Shown here in pieces: positions 11,665 through 25,869 of a stretch of DNA of 64,000 nt. The DNA is from Progne subis subis (lineage: Eukaryota > Chordata > Aves > Passeriformes > Hirundinidae), in NCBI GenBank assembly GCA_022316685.1, contig JAKJHU010000039.1:124001-188000 (forward strand), written 5' to 3'. Made by a program: the position numbers and the translations under genes. Positions within the stretch are counted from its first letter, which is position 1. Every line of letters begins with the position of its first letter. A model generated the notes under the pieces. That model was not told the DNA's origin, did not search any database, and worked only from the letters and a program-made list of their open reading frames with translations.

Positions 11665-12689
11665 TAATAATCCCCCAAGCAATTAAAAGCAAATAAAAAT
11701 CCAATCCCCCAACCTCACTAAGAAACTTTTTTCATAACTCTAGAGAAGGACTGCAAAGGCCTGTATTGCTAATAATGAAACTTTGGTAATTTGCATCTAG
11801 CTGGAGCTCCAGATACCATTTCACTGCTGCTTAGTTTGCAGTAATTGTCTCTGATAAGCATCTTCATCATGTAAATCTATTGTGTGTAGCATGACTTTGC
11901 TGTATTAAGGATGCTTTTGTCAATCACCCTAAATGGAAAGGATGTGGCTACCTGAACTTCCCTTTTTACACTTTCAGAGAGTACATTCTGGTCAGAAATA
12001 AATTGGGAGGCACTAGCAAGGTTTGTGTTGTTTCTGAGTGCCAGGTACCTGCCCTTGAATCTACTGCAGTTCTTTTCTGAAGGAGGAATCCTACCAGACC
12101 ATTCCTCTTATTTTGCGGTCTTAGAGAATCGTGCTGAAGTCAGGGGATTTATCGCTATGGAACTTGTTTCAGAATCAGACTTAGTTTCCACTTTCTGCCT
12201 GCAATTTGGTGTATTTCACCTGCTCTACTTTCTTTTGAATGTCAACCTCTAAAATAAACATGGAAATAGCCTCCCTTCCCATAATTCTCGTCCATGTGAG
12301 GCAGTTTTTCTTGTCATAAGACTTACATGTCTTCTTCCACCTTCTTGCAGGAGTTATATTTGGGTGCCTCGCTGTTGATGAGGAATTTATGTAGTGTTTA
12401 GTGTAATTAATGTTTTTTTCCTGTGGTGATGAGCTGCTGTCTTTGCAGTCAAAGCCTGGTGGTGTTGGCCTGTTAGACGCAGGTGCCAGGTTAGTGCCCT
12501 ACTGTGGTAACAGTCTCTTCTCAGCTGAAGAGTTGATTAGCTGGGCCTAGGTCAGTGACACTGCCAATGCCTACCTCAGATTGTATTGCACTGACATTGT
12601 AATTGCTACAAAATTGCATGAGCAAAAATACTGATCTTAGGTTTGCTCCTTCCTGAGGTAAGATAAAATTGCATGATTCCTCACCATTT

Positions 12690-12755
12690 CACAGAATCAC
12701 AGAGTGACTAGGTTGGGAAAGACCTCCATGGTCATCGAGTCCCATCCATACTCTT
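12690..12755 (-). mobile_element. CR1-type LINE 3'-end remnant
   Basis: On the + strand this reads as a degenerate CAGAATCACAGAGT start followed by GGTTGGGAAAGACCTCCATGGTCATCGAG and a CCCATCC-like end. That is the reverse complement of the 3' end of avian CR1, which terminates in ATTCTRTG octamers. Only the last 60-70 bases survive, so it is a 5'-truncated, inactive copy, as is usual for CR1. Confidence 0.8.
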
Positions 12756-13672
12756 TTTGTTTAAAGAATAAATTTGCAAAGCAGTCTCCATAATGATGGG
12801 CAGTACACTGATATCACAGTAGTGTGAGTGTTGGTCTTGATACAACTGCATATCAGCATATACAAATACCTACAGATGTATGCAGTGCTAGTTTAGTGCT
12901 CCACATTGTTTTGTCTCATCTTAGTCTCTGCTGTTGTGGTAAGTCTTCCCGCCACATGGTGGTTTGCTCCAGTGGATCCTGGGAGAGCAGGAGAAGATTG
13001 TGATGATGTTGGTGTGAGGGGGTGTGAAGGAGTGTCCCTCAGCATGTTACCGCCTTTTCCTCTGGGTGAAGCACCCTGGCCCCTTGGGAATAAAAATAAT
13101 TGGCTGCTACCAGAGCCTTCTTAGAACTGCCAATCTTTTTGTTCAGGAAATGCAACAATACCATGCTCTGATACTCTCCCTCTCTGTCAGTATTGTGAAG
13201 GCTGAAAATGATATGCCTTTCAATTGTTTATAGTAGCCACTAAAATTAGATAAAGCTACAATTTATTCTTTCAACTTTTAGTAAACAATCAGTTAAAAAT
13301 CTGTGGCAATCAGTGTGAGTATAACTGTTTTGGACACTTAGTTTTCTTGTAGCTGAAGTCTACTTCCATTGAACAGCAGTCTTGCACTTTTCTTCCATTA
13401 AATGCTAATTGTATGCTTATGTGATTCCATGTTAGATTGGCCCAATGATTCAGTGTTATGTTTGTAACCTAGTGTGTAAATCTTTTTACTTGTATTGAAT
13501 AATCATGGTTTTGTGAAGCAAGGATCTATGAAGCGTATGGTTACTTGAATTCTTCCTTTCAGATTAGTGACTACCATCAGTACTCCCACACTGAGTGTGA
13601 CTACCCCAGCTACAAATACCATTCTCCAGATGCTACAGTTCCCGTTTGTGTACTTTTGAGGAGAAGAAATAA

Positions 13673-13755
13673 GAAAAAAAACCAAACCAACCCAACAAAA
13701 AAACACCCAAAAAACCAAACCAAAACCAAAAAACCCCATGAAATTAAAAAAAAAA
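13673..13755. repeat. AC-rich low-complexity tract
   Basis: Repeated AAACC, AACCC and AAAAAC words ending in a run of A. Similar in make-up to the tract at 4243-4328. It may be an eroded poly(A) tail of an unrecognised retroposon. Confidence 0.85.
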
Positions 13756-16700
13756 GGTGTTTTAGGGAGTAAGGAGGGAGAATATAATAAAAGGGGAAGG
13801 AAAGACAGTATTTGAGATTGATACATGTGTACTGGGAGCAGTGAGAATGCCTGCTGACTGGTATGTAGGGGAAGGAATATCAGAGCACATCAGTGTAATA
13901 ATTTTGGAGTGCTTCCTGTTGTCTTGTTAATACAACATGGAATTTGGCCCAGGCAATTTGCTGTTGTGAATCAGCATAGTTTATTCACTGGAGTATAAGT
14001 TTGCTTGTTATCATTCAAGAATCTGCTCTACATAAAAGATAACAGGTCAGTCTGGTAAGTAGCATTATTCCCATGTTTGGATTAGAAACTGAGGTAGAGA
14101 GAGAAACTGATTTATTCTGCACAGCAGTCATTTTATTGAAGACCTTAAACTAGGAATGGAGGCCTTCCCTTGTGTGTTTAATCTAGAAAACTGTCTGCTT
14201 CATTCATATCCTTAATGTTGTTATATTGTAAACAAAAGTGAGCCAAAAACTGATACAGTGATTAAGTATACGTGGTGTACACATAGGTAGTGTTGTCCCA
14301 ATGGAACAGAGATTCTTGTAAAACTGGTTGTACAATATAAATAGGGTGCATTATTTTCTTTTTTAAGTGTTGGATGTATTTTTTTTAGGTTTCTTGGGTT
14401 GAAGGTAAAGCAAAGGCTTGAATGGGGATGGGGGACCTTCTGATACATGGGAACATAATGATAAATATGACTTTGAAATCCAGTAAAATCTGAGTTGCAT
14501 GGGTAAGCATTGGTGCAAAGGAATAGCCCTAAATTCTGCAGAACATGAAAAAAAGAGAAGAAAGATGGTGGTGGTTGTTGATTTTTTTTTTTTTTGTCTA
14601 CCTTTCTAGCTTGGTTGCAATATACTACAATTAATATTAGAAATTACATGTTATCATGTAGGTGTATGATTGTTTCTAAAACATCTCCTGAATGTACTTA
14701 TCTATGTCCTGCATGTGAATGAAGTCCAGTAACTTTACTGCATGCCATCACTAATTCTGTGCCACACTTTGAGGCTGGTACAAAGGGTTTTACAGATCTA
14801 GCTGGGTGGAATGGTTCAGTGTGCAGCAAAAGTAACACTGAGTAACAAGTGTCATCAGTGCTGAAGTCTCAACTGCTTGTTAAAACTGTTTTGTGAGCAG
14901 AATTCTTTAATCCTCCCAAGTGAGTACTGTTCAGGGACAGATATCTTGTTCTGTTAATTTGAAGAAATGCCTTTTCCAAGTGAAAAATCAGCAGAGTTAG
15001 TAATACTCAAGTTTCTGCATCTGTCACAGCTGGCTGGGTCCAGTGTTGCTTCCACTAACTCTTAGTGCTGAATAATAAGAGCACTATATTCCAATGCAAA
15101 CATGAAAAGTATGTCTTCTTTTTTGTTATATGCCTCACTGTTTACTGTAAATGGCTCACTTAAAACTGTGAGTCTCATGCTTAGAACTCCATGTCTTGAC
15201 TACTCATGTTAAGCTCTTGGGCTCTGGTGCGGTGTTGAATCATGACCTTTTAAATGCATATCTCCAGCTACAGCCCTTAGTGTCTCTGCTGGTGGTCTCT
15301 GCTGGTGTCTTAGAGTATTTGTGGAACACAGAAACTTTGGCATATGCCTCTCTAATGTTTCGTTAAGAGTTGTTCATGTTTTGAGAGTGCTTCTGCATAA
15401 GCCTGGAATTGTCTTTCATCAATAAAGCTGGGTTAATGCAGTGTCTTTCCTGAACTATTTGTATGTTGTGACATTCTCTACTCTGTAACTGTGGAGACAG
15501 CTTCAAGGCCAAACACAAGGCAGCTTAAGTAATCATTACGTCTCATACTCTGCAGTGTGACTTCTGTGAAGTAGAATTTTTGTTTTGGTCGTGTCTTAAT
15601 TTATAGATGGGTGTAATGAAATTTCAGAGAGTATCTTCTTGTGTTAACAATTCAGTGATTGGCATGCTTCTCCTGTTCATGTGCAATTAGTCCAGCATAC
15701 ATCACCACTGCTTAATGAAATGTTTGTAAAATAAATCTCAGGGCAGGGTATATTGCCTTGGCATTAAAGGCCTGAGATCCAGAAAGATCTTTGTTGGCTG
15801 GCACCGCATTCTTCAGAGAGAAGACTTTCAATTCTTGTTCCTTGTATTGCAAAAGAAAGCTGTTTTGCTTTGTGTGGAAGTGTCATGGAAATGGGAAGTA
15901 TGCAACTTCATGAGAACTGTATTGCACTGGAAAAGATCAGCCTTCATCATCACTAGGACCAATGGCTTAGAATTGCTGGCAAATGTGCATAAATCTGGAG
16001 ATATCTGTACAGTTTTCCAGTTGTTCTTCCATCTTTATGCAACCTGATGTGTGAGAAGGGAGGAAAAGGAGTCAAAATGCCTGTATTTTGGAATATATGG
16101 GAATTAACGGCGTTTTCCTGTGTAGTAGTCAAAGAAGTATCAGTGGATATGAGGGAGAGCAGAAACCTTTAATGTGAGAGGAGAGCAAGAGGATAAGCAT
16201 TTGTTTTTTATTGGAAGCAAAAACTGTGAATGGGATTTGAGAGGAACTGTTTGGGGCTCTTCTATATCTACACTAGAAGAAACTCTCAATGAGACATGGA
16301 GCACTTGAGAAGAAAACTTTCCAAGTTATGTATCAGGAAGACAACTTATGCATATCTGCTGGATTTAGATGGGATGGAGAAGAGGGAAATGTTGCCTCAT
16401 GGATGATCAACAGAAGTACAGACGCATGTATAAACTCACTACACACACAATTATACCTTCTTGTGTTTCTCAAAGGGATAGCAACAAATTCAACCTGAAA
16501 CACTGAGTCTATGTCAGCATGGAGTGAGAAAACATCTCGTAAATCAAAAGTTCCCAACTGCAAATGATTTCTTTGAATTGTTAGTGGTGGTATTTGTTGC
16601 TGGTGTTGTTTGCACAAATGATCTCTAGGATGATAAGGGCATTGTGTTGCTGTTTAGCAAGACCAATTTCAATGCTATAATACTTCCCCCTGCAAAACAA

Positions 16701-16811
16701 AATGAAAGAATCTCAAACCAACCTATATGATTGTGTAAGGAGAAGGTTATTTAATAACAAAATTATAACAGCTCCTATGTGATATGAAGGGGAAAAAATA
16801 ACATAGCCTGA

Positions 16812-16836
16812 TTTTTTTTTTTTTTTTTTTTTTTTT
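16812..16836. repeat. 25-base T run
   Basis: Uninterrupted T homopolymer in the intron, with no associated element recognised. Confidence 0.95.
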
Positions 16837-17740
16837 AATGTAACTTGAGATATTTCTCATGTAGACTGGATCTTTCTCATATAAACTGGATTGTGGTCAG
16901 CTTTCTCAACAGTGTAGATGAGCAATAATCTCATTGAGGCAGTATTTGTGAGTTCATGAAACTGCTTATAAAGCTGCTTCTAGGGGGTTTTTTTGCATGT
17001 TTTTATCTTTGATACTTGCTTGTTCCTGGTAAAGATGATAAGCTTATTGGGTATGTTCATCTTCATCTTACTGCCTACAGCAATACTGGAAGGTTTTATA
17101 TACTGGACACTTGCTTTGTTTTCCAGACCTGTTGTAATTCTGGGCTTTAGAAAATGAAACTTCTCCGTTTCCCACAGATTGAAACCTGCTTGTTTATCCT
17201 ACATGACTTTCAGTTTGGCTATCTTCAAAAGCTCATCTGTCAGAAGAGAAGGAAGTTGACAGTGATGAGAAGGCAGACTTTCACCAAATTTTTTAGGCAG
17301 TGCTTTCTAGCAGGATTAGCAATACTTCTAGGAGAATTCTGTTCGATGTTTGTCCTGTGCCCCAGCTTGAGCTTATGCATTTTCTGTGATAGTAGTACTT
17401 TTTCACCTAGACTTCCTTATTAAAATGAAGACCATCCTGCACTCTTCCAGGGTCAGACAGGACCTGAAACAAGTTCGGTTTTCTTGGAGAGTAGTCAGAC
17501 ATTTCTCTACACGTTCCCTTTGAATCCATTGGTTCAGGAGATCTTCCCTCTGGTCAGCTGGGAGGATGCCAAATTGTTGCCAGTCTTAAATGGGTCTGGC
17601 AGTTTTTGCAGCAAATATCCATGTCTTATGTTTAGTGCTGCTTTCCAACTTTCTGAGTCTTTCTCAGTTAGGAGAGACTGCCTGAGTCTCCTTATGTTGG
17701 CACCCTGATTGGTGAGGGGCTTTTTTGTCACTCTGGTGGG

Positions 17741-17765
17741 TTATATATATATATATATATATATA
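17741..17765. repeat. (TA)n microsatellite
   Basis: About 12 TA units; probably length-polymorphic. Confidence 0.95.
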
Positions 17766-18930
17766 AACCTCTATAGCCTTCAATAGCTGCTCATAGCTTT
17801 CTTTCAGTCTTGAATTATATCATACAAACCAGTTTGATTTCTGCTTCAGAAGCTGCAATCTCTGCTTTTAACATTATGTGCTTGTATTATAGCCTGGTTT
17901 ATTTACCAGAAAACCAATCTCCAAAACAAACCAAGACATTTACCAGCATGGCTACTCAATGAGATTAAACCTAGGAACTAACATATTCTGCTGGACTAAA
18001 TATCCATCTAATCCAGCATCTTGCCTTTATCAGTGTTTAGCAGCAGCAGCAGCTGACTGAACAGTGTAGGAAATGGGTGCATTATATCAGCTGCTGAAAT
18101 ATTAACAGTAGGTTTCTGACAGTTGTTTAGTTGTTGTATGAGGTGGAAGCTACATTTGGGCTATTGCACTGTGTATAGCAACATCAAACTATTTATAGGT
18201 GAATTTGTTGCCTTTTTGAACTAATTCATAAATATCTGTGGCTTACATAGTGTTTCACAGCAGCAAGTTCCATGCAGTTTACCTGCATTTTCTGTGTATG
18301 TGATAGGTTGATGCCAGAAAAAAATAGTTTCATTTGTTTTAAACATACTCTCTTGATGTCATCCCTCTCTTCACCATCTTTATTTCTCCCTTTTTTGAGG
18401 TGGAGCAGCCAGAATTATGTGCATCACAGCAGAATGTTCCCTGTTTTTTTCTCTGTTCTGTTTCTAATGCCTTCTGAGACTTTTCTTGCACTTCTTGCTG
18501 CTGAGAGTTGAACTGTTTGTTTGCAGTAATCTTGAAATCTTTTTTGTAAGTAGTCATGCCTAGTTTCAATTCATTGTTGTGTATTTATAGCTAGATTATT
18601 CTTTTTTTCTGACTATATTATTTTGCACTTCTCGACCTGGGACAACAAAATGACAAATGGAAACCACTCATTTGGTATTATCAGATCCCCTGTAACTCTC
18701 TGAAGTTTACTTTAATTACAACTATCTGAAATGATGGAAAGCATCACAATGTGTGCAACCTTCCTTTTGGCCAGATAAGTTAAAAGTATGTTCACAGATT
18801 TAACCCCGATCCTTGTTGTGGTAACTTCACTGCTCCTTGACTGTTCAATGTTTTCTTTCTTTTTATTTTATTTTCTTTATTATTTTTGTGTAGTTCCTGT
18901 CGTGGCTTTTACTATAAGCTGGTGTGAGGT

Positions 18931-18968
18931 TGGTTGTTTTGTTTTGTTTTGTGGGTGTTTTTTTGTTG

Positions 18969-18999
<31 letters not shown>
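18931..18999. repeat. TG/TTTTG-rich tract ending in a 29-base T run
   Basis: GTTTT units (about 18934-18950) and T/G-rich DNA lead into an unbroken run of 29 T at 18971-18999. The opposite strand reads as an A-rich tract with CAAAA units. Confidence 0.92.
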
Positions 19000-19003
<4 letters not shown>

Positions 19004-19256
19004 TATGGTGTATGAACCTTTTGGTATTTGAGATGTAGGTCTTCCAGCATCTCCTTTAATTTGCTTTGAAGTTGGATGTCCAAAAGATTAATTTCATTAA
19101 GATTGCAATCTTTTATATAAATACTTGGCAGAGAGCATTCCTGAGAAATGTGGGGTTTTGTTGTTGGGGCTTTTTTTTTCTTTGTGTGTGTGTGGTTTTG
19201 CTTTCTATGTTTTGGGTTTTTTGTTTAAATGGCCAGTGCTTTGTAATCTTAGTATC

Positions 19257-19293
19257 ATGAATTATATCACCTTCAAAGGGTGATATAATTCAT
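19257..19293. repeat. Perfect inverted repeat with 15-bp arms
   Basis: Arms at 19257-19271 and 19279-19293 (ATGAATTATATCACC and its exact reverse complement) are separated by 7 bases, TTCAAAG, which could add a T-G and a T-A pair. The result is a short, stable hairpin. It is far too small for a microRNA precursor and is not followed by a T run. Confidence 0.95.
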
Positions 19294-21787
19294 TCCTGCC
19301 TCTATAATTTGTTCCTACATACTCCCTCATCCCAGCCTCTTTACTTCAGTTCTTTTCCAGTTCATGGAAGTCCTTGTCTTGCCTTTTTAACCAAGTCTGT
19401 GATGTTTTTACTATGACCAGCTGTGAGTTTGTTTTTTTTTAATAGATACTAAGGATCCACTGCTCATCTCATTTTGGAATCATGGTAGAATTTTAATTTT
19501 TTTATTTGATATTTTATTTTGGAACTCAAAAATTCTCACTCACCTAACATTGATGTCAATGAATTTTAAGGCAGTTTGGCAGTCAGGCAAATGGTAGCTG
19601 TTAACTTTCATAAGTTTACTCATTGTCTAACTAGAATATCTAAATTTGATTATGGGGGAAGTTTGTTTTAACTAGTTGAACTTTTAGGACAATGGGAACA
19701 GACACTTGTCAGAGAATAAATACTGCTTGAAAGTAATGTTTCTTTTGAATATTATGCTTCTATATATATGAATATGAATTTACCTGTCCTTTGCTGCTCT
19801 AAGTGTTGATTGGGTGTTAAATAATTAAACTCACATAGTGTGAGTGTTCATTCCTATATCTGGGGGGGTAGGAAGAAGGGCTACAACAGACACTTCTGTC
19901 CAGAAGGCTCCTAGCCTGGAGGACAAGGAGACTCATGTGTCATGTAGGAACATGCAGATGTGACATCCAGACTGCAACCCAACAGAGAATATTCAAATGA
20001 ACTAGTTCAGAACTTGCCAACACATGGTAGCGCTGATTTACCCACTGTAGGAATTGCATCCTTTACTTCAGCTTTGCTCAGTGTGCATGGATTATACAAA
20101 TTTTCAGATATCTAGGTGGTTTAGGTTAATGTTGGGGGAAGCAATCCTCCTTCAACTTCTTGCTATTTGCAATTGACTTTAGTAATTTGAATTACAATTT
20201 TAAATTATTGTACTCAGAAGCTCTTAGCACTTTGTAGTCTTGTGTGGGTGCTTGCTTGTGATGCTTTGCAAGTTGGGGAAAAATTTTTTTTAGTAGGTTA
20301 GAATTAAGCTGTTGTGGAATTTGAACAGTCTCTAGTGTATTGTGTGACTGCAGCAGGAGTCCACAAAAAGTTTAATTCATAAAAATTGCTGTTATCTTAA
20401 ATGCTTGAGTAAGAACTTTAATGCAGATTTTTGAAAAGTAAGACTGACAGTTTTTGATGTTCATGAATGAGAAGACTGAATAATGTGTTTTGGTTTTGGA
20501 GCTCATAAAGTTAAGCAGCTGAAGCTTACTTTGGTTGTCGGTCTCTAATTGGACAAAGCATTGTTTTGTATGTTAGTGAACACACACTTCTAAAAACATA
20601 CAAAACCAAGAAATGAATACTTGCATTGTTATAAATCAGGTATCATTATTTTGTATTAGGAAGATGAAACTCTTAAAGTGACTTGACAGAGGCAAGTCAA
20701 ATGAACCAGTTCAGAAATTGGCAACACATGCTACTGGTGATCCCATGATCCTTTGGTCTGACCAGTAAACAACCATTCCTGTCCTCTTCAGAAAAAAAAG
20801 TAATTCTTACCATTCTGCCCTCTTCCAGGACTGGAGCCTGTAGCGTGTATGAAAGGATGATGTACAAGCCTCTTCCTCCACAGAACTTGTGCCAGATGTT
20901 ATGTGCTTGGTAATGCAACTTGAGAAACTAGAAAGGGGTGAAATAATTGAAATTCCTACTGTTTCTCCAATAGATGATTTGAAAACATGCCAATTAACAC
21001 TGGTTAAAATGAAAGAAGGACTATTACTCACTAGGAGTGACTTCTGACACATTAAATACCTCTGATTTTAGAATTCTTTAAAATGCTCATGTTTGCTTTC
21101 AGGAACTTAAATACCTTCTATCTGGAACAAGCATGTGTTTTTGCAGCAGAGGGAACTGAAAAGTGTGTGGAGAGTGGTATCATCCTTCTTTTCTTTCCTT
21201 CTAGGGCAGGTGTTTGTTAAAAGACAAGAGATTGAAACAAAACTTGTAATTTAGTTGAGGTGTATATTGTTCAGAATAGAGAGAAGGAAACATCTACTAA
21301 GATCAGAAAACAAATCTGTAATGGAGAATAGAAAACAGGTCTTTCCAAGGTGTGTACATTAACTTGTTCTCACTTGTCCATCTTTTTTGGTAGGTTGTTA
21401 TCTAATGGTTCATTAGGACTCTGTCATAGATGTTTTATGAAGTGTTGTCAGGGTTTCCATTGCAATGAGCTAGTTAAATCACTGTTTAAATAATTATATA
21501 TATATTTAAAAAAAGTTGTATATACTCTGAAAAACTCTGAAAACTTTACTTTTGCCTAGAAAAGTATTTTCTTTTTAAATTGAATTAAATTTGAAAATTC
21601 TTTTTAAACAGTTGAACTGCTCCTGGAAGATACAAACTGGTGATTTTTTGGGTTTTGTCTCAATATTTTTTTGAGTGTGGAATTACATTTCTTTTAGAAA
21701 AAAATAGTAAAACAATTTTCGCCTCCAGTGTTCAGGTAAAGTTTGCATCTCTAGAATTACCTTTAATTTTTAGTGATTTTTAAAGGG

Positions 21788-21828
21788 GTTTTTTTTTTGG
21801 TGTGTGTGTTTGTTTATTTATTTATTTA
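21788..21828. repeat. T/G and TTTA simple repeat
   Basis: A T run, GTGTGTGTG and then several TTTA units in succession. Low-complexity intronic sequence. Confidence 0.85.
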
Positions 21829-22649
21829 ATGCAGTATTCTGATACATGCTCAACCTCCAGAAGGTTGCACAGTTTTGTTTGGCTTGGTGAGGATGAATTT
21901 TGGGAGTTCATCTATACCTTAGATGATGCTGTTGTGTTTCCCTGGTAGTTTTGTGTCAGTCCCATGAGGCTATGTTGCATCAAGTAGTTCACTTGAGTGT
22001 CATCCAGGCTAAAGCTATGGGAAAATGTGGGGTTTATCTCACCATTATTCCATCTTGCCTGAATGAGTAAATAAATGACTTATAGAGACAAAATTCTTTG
22101 TCCTGAATGTGAGTGTTGCAAAGCTTAAGGTAGATTAGAAATCCTAAAAGCAGGAAAATGCTGCATTAGGTGAAGTAAAGGGTTCAAAACAGTTGTCAGA
22201 ATAGGACTACCCTGGCAGAAGAATCAAGTTCTCTATAAAAAAACTTCTGAGGTGCTTGGGCCACAGTTTGGTTACACCTTGATTTAATGGTTTTGAATGA
22301 AAATAAACAGGGAAAGAAGGAATTGGTGTTGAAAGGGAGGAATGTGTAAATATTCAACAGTGTTGGATTTGTGCATGTGTTGGGAGAAAGGAAAAATCCA
22401 AATACTCACAGTGCTCAGCAGGAAGTAGGGAAGAGGAGATTTTCTTTCTCTTAGAGGTGTGCTGTGAAAACAGTGATGCAGCCTGGCAGGCCAAGTCCTG
22501 TTGCATTCAAGGAACAAAAACAACACCGACAAATGGCTCAGAAGCTGCAGGGGAGCTGGTTGTAGTAAAGAAGGGAAAAAATTAGGGCTAAATCTTGAAC
22601 AGTAAATTGTGATGCTGTCGTCTTTTTAAATACAGTCATTACAGCTGAA

Positions 22650-22870
22650 AGAAGCAGAGAGAAGAAGCTGATGCCGGAACAATCCGGTAGTTAAATCTAA
22701 GGGAAACGGGGAGAAGGGGTGGACTCCTGCTCATCTGCAGCAGCACTGCACACAGAGCTACCTGATTTAGGCCTAGCGACAGTGCGTTGGAGGCCTTGGG
22801 AAGGCAGATAGCTCCGCCAGCGTGTTTTGTCAGTGTGACGTACTTGGGAGCATGTACAGCCTGCATGCTA
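22650..22870. other. GC- and CpG-enriched island within intron 1
   Basis: This block is clearly richer in GC and CpG than the surrounding intron. It contains near-palindromic and factor-like words such as TGACGTAC at 22838, one base from a CRE variant. There is no open frame with recognisable content. It could be an enhancer, an alternative promoter or an eroded repeat. Confidence 0.35.
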
Positions 22871-24625
22871 AACGCCAGTGCCTGCCTTTGACTTCGCTTC
22901 TCACAGTTCTAAGAATGTAATGAAATCCCTTCTCACTCACGCTTTTATTTTGGGATGGAGGGGGAGAGAAAGGAGCTTTCGATATTCTGGTATGTTCAGA
23001 GTTTGAAACAAGAATGTTTTACCTGATTCTGTTTACTGCCCTTTTATTTAGACTGTGTGAAACACGTTGATACCTTTATGTGCTCTATCATCATTTATCA
23101 GTACACAAAACTAGAAACTCATGGAAACCATATTGAACCTTACCTAATTAATCTGTACATGGGGAATACAGTACTTGTGGTTGGAGGGTCATAAGCTGGT
23201 CTTTTTTCCTTTTTTTTTTTCCTTTCTTTGCTGGTCTCTGTGCTCAGGAGACCATCAGGAATGCCAAAATGACAACATGGTTTAATGAAATTAAATAATA
23301 GCTGGTGAAATAAAAATAAGTTTGGCTAAAAAAGCGAATCAAGTGCAAATATAGAATGAGAATGGTTTTTACTAAATGCAAGCAGGCTGTACTTTGAACA
23401 GATGTAGTCAAAAGGAGAGGAAAATGTGATACCTGTCTGGTAGCAGCAGAGGGTCCCAGCCACCTTTTCAGAGTTCAGAGCATCCGACAGAATCAACAGC
23501 AGTCTGAGACTGTTTTACATAGAACTTTGTGAAATTAAATTGCCAGTATTTGTTCTAGAAAAAAAATCACTTTTAGCACGTGAGCAGCCTTACCTTTTTT
23601 GTCTTGTTTGTAAAATCTGAAGATGGATTAAGAAACAAACTATTGTTCTTTTGTTACTTTTTTTGTGTGAACATCTGTTCACCAGCAAATCATTTTCATA
23701 TTGTCTTTTGGCAATAATTTAGAGCCCTAACATATTAGAGCTGGTGATCTGTAGTGTTGTAAAGGCAAGAATTTATGTGTATTTTCTCATTTTGAGCCAT
23801 GTTACTTCCTGCTAAAATGGAAGCTCTAAATAAGATGAAACAAACTCCTATATTCTTGTAAGTATTACTCAGTATCATAAAGAATACAAGAATGTATATG
23901 ATCAGCTAATTTTCAGTTTATGCTACTGTACCTTATATACATAAAACGTATAAATGGTTTCTTTTGAATGCATGTGATGAAGTGTGGGCCTGTACCTGTT
24001 GGAGTATACTGACATGAGAGTTGACCATAGCAAAGCCAGCACAGGTTGGTTTAATCTTAGTATTTAAAGAATGCCTGTGCCACAATGTGGTTGTACAGAA
24101 AATAACAGTGATTTTATTGTTACTGTCTGAGTAAAAAAAAACAGAACAAAAAGAATTCAGGACTGCCAAACTCAGATGCATCTTTATCCCTTGTTGTTCT
24201 GTAGGTCTTCCAGTTTCAAAATGAAGAGGATGCTCAAATGTGACTGTCACTGAAAGTGTGACTCACAAGCCCAATTTCTGACCACATGGGGAAAGTGAAA
24301 GGTCACTTCTTGAGGATTGTTTTAATTAAAAAGAATCAGCAAAGTGCTCAGTCCTGTACCCAGTGTAGCACACTGGAACTTGGTAACTGCTGAAGGAAGG
24401 AAGGTCTCCCTTCTGCTGCCAGCACAGTGCTTCTACTGCTTAAGCTTGTGAATGATGTTCCCTTAACCAGTCTGTGAATCACTTCAACATTTTGTGGAGT
24501 GTGACACCCCCTTGCACACCATTCCCCCCAGAAAAAGTGGGGACTGCTGGAGGTAGGATCTCACAGCTGCAAGAGGACATGAAGGAGAGTGTCTTGGTCA
24601 GCTAGATTAGCTGACTGTGGGAGTG

Positions 24626-24649
24626 TTATTTAGCCTTCAGGCTAAATAA
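24626..24649. repeat. Short hairpin, 11-bp arms with 2-base loop
   Basis: TTATTTAGCCT and its exact complement (24626-24636 and 24639-24649) flank TC. Probably incidental. Confidence 0.85.
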
Positions 24650-25869
24650 TAAGAACGAAACTGAAGGTAGAACTATAAACTTTGAGCCGAACTAGGCTTC
24701 ACTTAGATCTCTTGATATACTGGTAGTCTAAACTTTCCTTGTACATGCTTGGCAAGCTGTCATTTAGGTTTCATGGACACATTGAGACAAGAGTTTTTCT
24801 GAAAGTACAGCATCTGATTTTGAAAGAACTTTATAAATACAGAACTATAAAAGATTACCTGTTATTTTAAGGTAGCCTGCCATATAATCACTAATCACAA
24901 TACACTGCATTTTTAAATGTTTGTGTGTTATTACATGTGTACCTGGCTTGTGCCTGATAGTTGTGGAACAGTAACATCAGACAGCTAATCTCCCTGAATC
25001 TGTCACTGAAAATCTCACTGCTGCTCCTTGTGATTCTCAGCCAGTGATATTTTAAACAGAAAGCCCTTGTGATTGCAGGGCTTGTCTTTATTTTCTTCGT
25101 TGCAAATGCCCGCTAAATGTCTTTGTTCAACAAATTATCACATTTTGCTTTTTTATTTCTTAATTTTAAAACACATTGTAGAATTGTGTCTGTTTCCTGT
25201 CTGTTACGTGCAAGTTGCCCTTCATCAAAATGCATGTAACACAATTTATTCACTTAACAAGCACTCCCTTTAAGTAGTTTTCACTGCACTTCATAAGCAT
25301 GGAAATGCTGTATAGGTAATATTTATAAGGCAGAAGGAAATTCAAGGTCTCTAATTGGAGCCCTGCTGTTCTGAAATCTCTTTGGGGCGAAAAAAAAAAG
25401 TCTAGACTCTTGGGGTTCTGTATAAATGTAATATGAAGTCTTCTGTAATCCAGAATGATCTTCTAGAATATGTGTGCTTATTTTAAATAAATTAGTTCAT
25501 ACATTCATGTTGGTTAGGCCTTTTAAAAATATATACTCTTTCAGCTTAGTTCTCCAGTTGTTTAGTCACAATATTTTGCTCTTCATTAAAACGCTTGATT
25601 TAACAAGACTAATTAATTTGCAGTCACTCTGTGCTAACATGAAACTGAAAGCTTGCCTTTACTTGCTTGTGTTTTGGACTTGCACTTCCACTGTTTCCTC
25701 TCTCAGTTCTGGAAGAATACTTTGATTCATATACACTTCATTTATCCTGCTTTCCCTCTCCGAGAGCAGAATCTCTTTCTTCCAACTCCACTGAGGAGCT
25801 GTGTGTGGTTTGTCGAATTTTATTCTTCATGTTTAATGTTTTCTCTTTTAACTTTTTTCCCCCTTCACT

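Noticed and set aside
13553..13672. Acceptor-like TTCCTTTCAG followed by an open frame rich in Tyr, Ser and His, then an AC-rich tail
   Set aside because: No family recognised and no donor. The A-rich tail hints at a retroposed fragment, but no parent sequence can be named.
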